Assembly (NCBI GenBank): GCA_047600785.1
Contig: JASGKH010000001.1
Coordinates: forward strand, 1-64,000
Source: Breznakibacter sp047600785
Lineage (GTDB): Bacteria > Bacteroidota > Bacteroidia > Bacteroidales > Marinilabiliaceae
DNA length: 64,000 bases
Direction of reading: 5' to 3'
In this document: positions 59,609 through 64,000 of the stretch, piece after piece
How positions within the stretch are numbered: the first letter of the stretch is position 1
Layout: every line of letters begins with the position of its first letter
Translations under genes and position numbers: made by a program
The notes under the pieces: model-generated
Seen by the model: the letters and a program-made list of their open reading frames with translations, nothing else
What the model was told of the DNA's origin: nothing
Database searches by the model: none

Positions 59609-60534
59609 GTGGCCGTGATCGATAAAAAATCCCCCTTGTCCAACAGACCGTCAAAACCCTTAATGGGCCCTAAACCTTATTTGGTCCGTCAATCATTGGA
59701 ATTGCTGCCGTTCTTACTCGAAACGTTCAAAGGGAAAAGCCGTACGTCTATCAAAGCAATGTTATCCCATCAGATGGTGACGGTAAACGGTCGGGCGGTA
59801 AAGCAGTTTAACCATCAGCTTAAACCGGGCGATAAAGTGTTCGTCGGTCATCGGGGTGAAAACTCGGTAAAGGCCCGGATGCCTTTGGAGATACTTTTTG
59901 AAGACGATTATTTGATCGTGATCCATAAGCCATCGGGATTGCTGACCATTGCCACCGATGACGAAAAACAAGAAACGGCCTATCGCATGGTAAGCAATTA
60001 CCTCAAATCGTGCCATCCAAATTCACGTGTATTTATATTGCACCGGTTAGACCGTGATACTTCAGGGATAATGATGTTTGCCAAAAGCCAGGAAATCCAG
60101 GCCAAGATGCAGCAGAATTGGGATGAAGAAGTGGTCGATCGACAATATGTGGCTGTGGTGGAAGGAACCCTCCGTGTTGCCGAAGGGGTAATTGATAATT
60201 GGTTAGAAGAAGGCAAAACAGGGATGGTGCACGTGAGCCGTGTTACGGGGAAGGGGAAACGTGCCATAACGCACTTTAAACGGCTAAAATCGAATCCCAG
60301 CTATTCATTGTTAAGCTTGACCCTTGAAACCGGCCGGAAAACCAGATAAGGGTACAATTGTCGCACATGGGCTTTCCCATAGCAGGCGATAAAAAATACG
60401 GGGCACAATCCAATCCCCTTAAACGGTTGGCGCTCCATGCCGGAACATTGGTATTCAAGCATCCGGCGACCGGCGATCCAATGACCTTTAAAACGCCTGT
60501 GCCCCAGAAGTTTTCTGCGTTATTTAAACATTAA
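59609..60534 (+). pseudogene. RluA-family 23S rRNA/tRNA pseudouridine synthase with one-base frameshift
   Basis: The first frame (to 60349) has an S4 RNA-binding domain (SIKAMLSHQMVTVNGRAV), the catalytic Asp in FILHRLDRDTSGIMMFAK near residue 150 and runs to LTLETGRKTR before an early stop. The expected next motif, NQIRVQLSHMGFPIAGDKKY, is present in the +2 frame from 60341, continuing to LALHAGTLVFKHP and a normal end at 60534. The break is at a run of four A (60338-60341) where five would restore the frame. This is a single-base deletion or a homopolymer sequencing error. Two GTG starts are possible (59609, 59615). A Nudix gene follows after seven bases. Confidence 0.85.
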
Positions 60535-60541
60535 CCGTATC

Positions 60542-60949
60542 ATGGAAAGCGAGCGGGAGATCCTTCAGGTTGCCTGTGCCATTATTGTTCGCGGCGGAAA
60601 AATTCTGGCGGCGCAACGGCCCAAGTATAAAGACCAGGGCGGAAAGTGGGAATTTCCCGGAGGGAAGCTTCATCCCGAAGAAATGCCCGGCGATTGCATT
60701 GTCCGTGAAATCATTGAAGAGTTAGGGGTACGTATTGTCCTTAAAGAACAACTTCCGACCGTTGTTCATAACTATCCGGACAAGACAGTGGCGCTTATTC
60801 CTTTTTTAGCTGTCATGGAAAATGAGGAGGAGCCCCATCCTTACGAACACGAACAAATTGCATGGTTTTTCCCGCATGAGTTTGACCAGTTTGACTGGAG
60901 TGATGCGGATAAATGCATCATGGGGAATTTCCTTTTAAGACAGGCGTAA
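60542..60949 (+). CDS. MutT-like Nudix hydrolase
   Basis: A 135-residue protein with a complete Nudix box, GGKLHPEEMPGDCIVREI followed by IEELGV, near residue 38. The start QVACAIIVRGGKILAAQRPK and end AWFFPHEFDQFDWSDADK are those of MutT/CTP-pyrophosphohydrolase-like enzymes. These clean the nucleotide pool, hydrolysing 8-oxo-dGTP or related compounds. The gene follows the pseudouridine synthase by seven bases and is probably in its operon. Confidence 0.9.
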   Translation: MESEREILQVACAIIVRGGKILAAQRPKYKDQGGKWEFPGGKLHPEEMPGDCIVREIIEELGVRIVLKEQLPTVVHNYPDKTVALIPFLAVMENEEEPHPYEHEQIAWFFPHEFDQFDWSDADKCIMGNFLLRQA

Positions 60950-61089
60950 AAGCAGAGTTCTTGCATCTTTCACACGCTTAACATGAAAATTAAAAGGGAT
61001 AATCCTTTTTGCATTGATAATCTTTTCTTTACGATGCATTTCATATTGAAGTAAATTTCGGTTTGTGAAGAAGGGTACGTGCAAAGTAC

Positions 61090-61097
61090 TACTTTTG
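61090..61097 (+). promoter_or_regulatory. putative -7 element of acylphosphatase gene
   Basis: TACTTTTG fits TAnnTTTG, 67 bases before the start; an upstream TTTG lies at about 24 bases, slightly far. Confidence 0.35.
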
Positions 61098-61164
61098 CTT
61101 TAGCAATGTGAGTGGGGAAAATTTAGTCTTGTTTTGACACCGAAGGATTACTATTGCTTAAATT

Positions 61165-61431
61165 ATGAAACGGATACACATGATTTTGGAAGGTAAGGTG
61201 CAAGGGGTTGGTTTTAGGTGTTTCGTACAAAAACAAGCCAGTGCGATGGGGGTGAATGGGTATGTCCGTAACTTGTCCAATGGAAGTGTAGAAATAGAAG
61301 CCGAAGCAACCTCCTCCAATCTCTTACAGTTTATCGATCTGTGTAAAAAAGGACCTTCCATGGCACGGATCGAGATGGTTCACCAAAGTGAACTCCCCTC
61401 GTGGGGATATCAAAGTTTTCAAATAAAATAA
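61165..61431 (+). CDS. acyP: acylphosphatase
   Basis: An 88-residue enzyme that hydrolyses acyl phosphates. The phosphate-binding loop is GKVQGVGFRCFVQ, with its catalytic Arg near residue 19, and the catalytic Asn is in GYVRNLSNGSVEIEAEA near residue 37. It has the normal small size of the family. Its metabolic partner cannot be inferred from the neighbours. A pair of TTAAC sequences lies 50-65 bases downstream, before typA. Confidence 0.93.
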   Translation: MKRIHMILEGKVQGVGFRCFVQKQASAMGVNGYVRNLSNGSVEIEAEATSSNLLQFIDLCKKGPSMARIEMVHQSELPSWGYQSFQIK

Positions 61432-61560
61432 AAGGCTTGGACGATGAAGGGAGGTTACAAAAGGTATTCTTTTGAGCGTCGTTAACAACAATTAACGGCA
61501 ATAAATCAGTGAATTGACCTAATTTTTACATTGCCGACATACGAATCCGAAAATTAACTT

Positions 61561-61568
61561 TACCTTTG
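61561..61568 (+). promoter_or_regulatory. putative -7 element of typA promoter
   Basis: TACCTTTG lies 19 bases before the typA start, matching the spacing at apbE and other genes here. Confidence 0.45.
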
Positions 61569-61587
61569 CGCCCCTGATTCAAGACGT

Positions 61588-63393
61588 ATGCAAAAGATTA
61601 GAAATGTGGCTATAATAGCCCACGTTGACCATGGCAAAACCACTTTGGTGGATAAGATGTTGTTGGCCGGAAAAACGTTCAAAGATCACCAAAAAGTCGG
61701 TGAGCTCATTATGGACAACAACGATTTGGAACGCGAGCGCGGCATCACCATTTTGGCGAAGAACGCGGCCCTCACTTGGAAGGATTACAAAATCAACATC
61801 ATCGATACACCGGGCCACGCGGACTTTGGCGGCGAAGTAGAGCGGGTTTTGAATATGGCCGATGGTGTTCTCCTGCTTGTCGATGCGTTTGAAGGGCCCA
61901 TGCCCCAAACCCGTTTTGTGTTGTCAAAGGCCATTGCATTGGGTTTGAAGCCCATTGTCGTGATCAACAAAGTGGATAAGCCCAACTGTCGCCCGGAGGA
62001 AGTTCACGAAATGGTGTTCGATCTTATGTTCTCGCTCGAAGCCAACGAACGCCAGCTTGATTTTCCAACCGTTTACGGTTCGGCCAAAGAGGGTTGGATG
62101 TCCTCCGATTGGAAGGTTCGCACCAACGATATTGCAGCCATCCTAGATGCCATTATTGAGCATATCCCGGCTCCGGACGAATTGAAGGGCACACCCCAGA
62201 TGTTAATTACCAGCCTTGACTATTCGTCGTACATTGGGCGGATTGCCGTAGGGCGTGTGCATCGGGGGGAATTGAAAACAGGTCAAAACGTGTCGCTCGT
62301 TAAGCGTGATGGACGTGTGACCCGTACGAAAATCAAGGAGCTTTATACGTTCGAAGGCCTTACCAAAACGCAGACCGATCGTGTTGGATGCGGAGAGATT
62401 TGTGCATTGGTTGGGTTAGAGAATTTTGAGATTGGGGATACCGTGGCCGATTACGAAAACCCCGAAGGTCTCGATCCTATAGCCATCGACGAACCAACCA
62501 TGAGCATGTTGTTCACCATCAACAATTCGCCGTTTTTCGGAAAAGAGGGGAAAATGGTGACTTCGCGCCATATCAAAGAACGCTTGGATAAGGAACTGGA
62601 AAAGAACCTTGCCCTAAGGGTGGAGGAAACTTCGTCGGCCGATGCTTGGAACGTGTACGGACGTGGCGTGCTGCATTTGTCGGTGCTGATCGAAACCATG
62701 CGTAGGGAAGGATATGAATTGCAAGTCGGTCAGCCCCGGGTGATCATTAAAGATATTGCCGGGGAAAAATGTGAGCCCATTGAGGAGTTAGCCATCGACA
62801 TTCCCGATGAATATGCAGGAAAGGCCATTGAAATGGTAACCCAGCGTAAAGGGGAGATGGTATCGATGGAGCGCAAGGAAGATCGTGTGCATTTGGAATT
62901 CCGTATCCCGTCACGTGGTATTATTGGACTAAGAAGCAACATGTTAACGGCCTCTGCCGGAGAGGCTATCATGGCGCATCGCTTTGTTGAGTTTGCACCA
63001 TGGCGTGGAAACATAGAGAAACGCGTGAACGGGTCGCTCATTGCCATGGAAACAGGTACTGCATTTGCCTATGCCATCGATAAATTGCAGGACCGTGGCA
63101 AGTTCTTCATTTCTCCGCAGGAAGAGGTGTACATGGGACAGGTGATTGGAGAAAATAACCGTGAGGGTGATTTGGTGGTGAACGTGACCAAGTCGAAAAA
63201 ACTAACCAACATGCGGGCGTCCGGTTCCGATGATAAAGTACGCATCGTTACCCCGATCACTTTTAGTCTGGAAGAAGCCCTTGAATATATTCAGGAAGAC
63301 GAATATGTGGAGGTAACACCTAAGTCGATTCGTCTGCGGAAAATCTTTTTGAACGAGAACGACCGCAAACGGGCCGCGAATAACAAAGACTGA
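61588..63393 (+). CDS. typA: GTP-binding translational regulator TypA/BipA
   Basis: A ribosome-associated GTPase of 601 residues that helps 50S assembly and stress or cold adaptation. G motifs: HVDHGKTTLVDKML (P-loop), RERGITILAKN (switch I), DTPGHADFGGEVERVL (G3) and NKVDKPNCRPEEVHE (G4). Domain II and the C-terminal BipA-specific part (PSRGIIGLRSNMLTASAGEA, RASGSDDKVRIVTPITFSL) are complete. It is a single gene with its own promoter element and terminator. Confidence 0.97.
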   Translation: MQKIRNVAIIAHVDHGKTTLVDKMLLAGKTFKDHQKVGELIMDNNDLERERGITILAKNAALTWKDYKINIIDTPGHADFGGEVERVLNMADGVLLLVDAFEGPMPQTRFVLSKAIALGLKPIVVINKVDKPNCRPEEVHEMVFDLMFSLEANERQLDFPTVYGSAKEGWMSSDWKVRTNDIAAILDAIIEHIPAPDELKGTPQMLITSLDYSSYIGRIAVGRVHRGELKTGQNVSLVKRDGRVTRTKIKELYTFEGLTKTQTDRVGCGEICALVGLENFEIGDTVADYENPEGLDPIAIDEPTMSMLFTINNSPFFGKEGKMVTSRHIKERLDKELEKNLALRVEETSSADAWNVYGRGVLHLSVLIETMRREGYELQVGQPRVIIKDIAGEKCEPIEELAIDIPDEYAGKAIEMVTQRKGEMVSMERKEDRVHLEFRIPSRGIIGLRSNMLTASAGEAIMAHRFVEFAPWRGNIEKRVNGSLIAMETGTAFAYAIDKLQDRGKFFISPQEEVYMGQVIGENNREGDLVVNVTKSKKLTNMRASGSDDKVRIVTPITFSLEEALEYIQEDEYVEVTPKSIRLRKIFLNENDRKRAANNKD

Positions 63394-63416
63394 TAAAGCC
63401 CTTGGGCATATAAAAC

Positions 63417-63450
63417 AAAGGCCGTCAGCTTTTGCAGGACGGCCTTTCTT
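63417..63450. terminator. bidirectional terminator after typA
   Basis: The stem AAAGGCCGTC / GACGGCCTTT is followed by CTTATT. It also faces the end of the convergent phosphatase gene. Confidence 0.88.
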
Positions 63451-63468
63451 ATTGTTCGTTTTTTTGGC

Positions 63469-64000
63469 TTATTTCAGGAATTCCATGCACACCAGTGCAA
63501 TGTCATCGAAAACAGCACCTGATTTCACCATTTCGGCAATGCGTTCTTTGATTTTTTCCAAATCGGATGTAATAGGGCCGTTGTTCGAAATGATTTTTTC
63601 CAATGCAATAATATCAAGTTCAATATTGTCATTTCGGATTATTTCGACCAATCCGTCGGTAAAGGCCACCAATTTTGAGTTTTTAGCAATGCTTGTTTTG
63701 CCCAACTGGATGTTTGGAATAAAATCGAGCATTCCCAATCCGATGCACCCTTTGTCGAGGTTTAGGATTTGGTTTTTACGGCTATCGTAGAGGATCGGGG
63801 GCAAATGGCCTGCGTTCACGTAAGTTAGTTTACGTGTCAACATGTTATACCGTCCAATGAACATGGTAATGAACTTTTCATTGTTGGCACTTTGGTTGAC
63901 TTTCTGGTTTAACTGGTTCACCAGTTTTTTCATATCGACATTGGCCGTAAACAAAGAACGGATAATGGCCTGGAAATTACTCATCAGCATGGCGGCACCT
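63469..64000 (-). CDS. PP2C/SpoIIE-type phosphatase, C-terminal part (cut by window edge)
   Basis: The minus-strand frame stays open to the right edge; the first complete codons (GAAMLMSNFQAIIRSLF) are the middle of a SpoIIE catalytic domain, so the gene begins outside. Later motifs are FITMFIGRYNMLTRKLTYV, NAGHLPPILYD, LVAFTDGLVE and the metal-binding Asp in GAVFDDIALVCME. Such enzymes dephosphorylate anti-anti-sigma factors or act behind sensor domains. No anti-sigma partner is in the window. Confidence 0.9.
   Translation of the reverse strand, partial: GAAMLMSNFQAIIRSLFTANVDMKKLVNQLNQKVNQSANNEKFITMFIGRYNMLTRKLTYVNAGHLPPILYDSRKNQILNLDKGCIGLGMLDFIPNIQLGKTSIAKNSKLVAFTDGLVEIIRNDNIELDIIALEKIISNNGPITSDLEKIKERIAEMVKSGAVFDDIALVCMEFLK

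Noticed and set aside
60542..60949. Continuation of the pseudouridine synthase frame into the Nudix gene
   Set aside because: The restored synthase frame ends at 60534 with a normal C terminus; the Nudix gene has its own ATG and complete domain.

Overview
This window is a chromosomal stretch of a Bacteroidota bacterium, most likely from the Bacteroidales/Cytophagales side of the phylum. Several things point there: start codons lack Shine-Dalgarno sequences and many are preceded by the phylum-type promoter element TAnnTTTG; a DUF3098 gene sits between ftsX and uppP; there is a fused E1-alpha/beta 2-oxoacid dehydrogenase; the ResB-CcsA protein is fused; one two-component pair is RprX/RprY-like; and there is a PorE-like TPR/propeller/OmpA lipoprotein. 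Coding density is high. There is no rRNA, CRISPR array, prophage or recognisable insertion sequence, so this is a core-type chromosome region rather than an island.

Layout. 0-5 kb: the 5' end of a glycosyltransferase gene (minus, cut by the window edge), tyrS, a tRNA-Leu(CAA) with an unusually clear promoter, and a YfhO-family membrane protein. 5-14 kb: a 218-bp imperfect palindrome, a very large alpha-2-macroglobulin lipoprotein co-oriented with a small lipoprotein gene, apbE, and a highly structured intergenic segment. 14-24 kb: the fused branched-chain-type 2-oxoacid dehydrogenase E1, then a metal-type RND efflux operon (outer-membrane channel, adaptor, pump) divergent from an OmpR-family regulator and its kinase. 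Four 11-bp direct repeats lie between the two divergent units. 24-31 kb: pbpC, an ECF sigma factor with a putative membrane anti-sigma partner, then uppP, DUF3098 and ftsX, and queD.

31-43 kb: an ArsR repressor, a polyprenyl diphosphate synthase, two glycosyltransferases, queA and truB, two tandem beta-barrel proteins (the second carrying an added WG-repeat domain), a polysaccharide flippase and a deacetylase-like protein. 43-50 kb: a PadR-PspC-PspC operon, cysH (APS reductase), recO, an aminotransferase-fold protein that has lost its PLP lysine, and two small envelope proteins. 50-54 kb: a Spy-like periplasmic protein, a YkgJ cysteine-cluster protein, an RprY/RprX-like two-component system and a tiny secreted Lys/Cys-rich protein behind phased TTAAC repeats. 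54-64 kb: fused ResB-CcsA, a PorE-like lipoprotein, an RluA-family pseudouridine synthase broken by a one-base frameshift, a Nudix hydrolase, acylphosphatase, typA and the C-terminal part of a PP2C/SpoIIE phosphatase running off the window.

The recurring theme is the cell envelope: peptidoglycan (pbpC, uppP), lipid carrier and surface sugars (prenyl synthase, glycosyltransferases, flippase, deacetylase), envelope stress (two two-component systems, PspC, Spy-like, ECF sigma) and surface defence (alpha-2-macroglobulin). I saw no clearly new multi-gene system. The strongest leads are single genes and regulatory DNA: the pseudo-aminotransferase, the WG-repeat/beta-barrel fusion, the phased repeats next to both two-component systems, and two structured intergenic elements.
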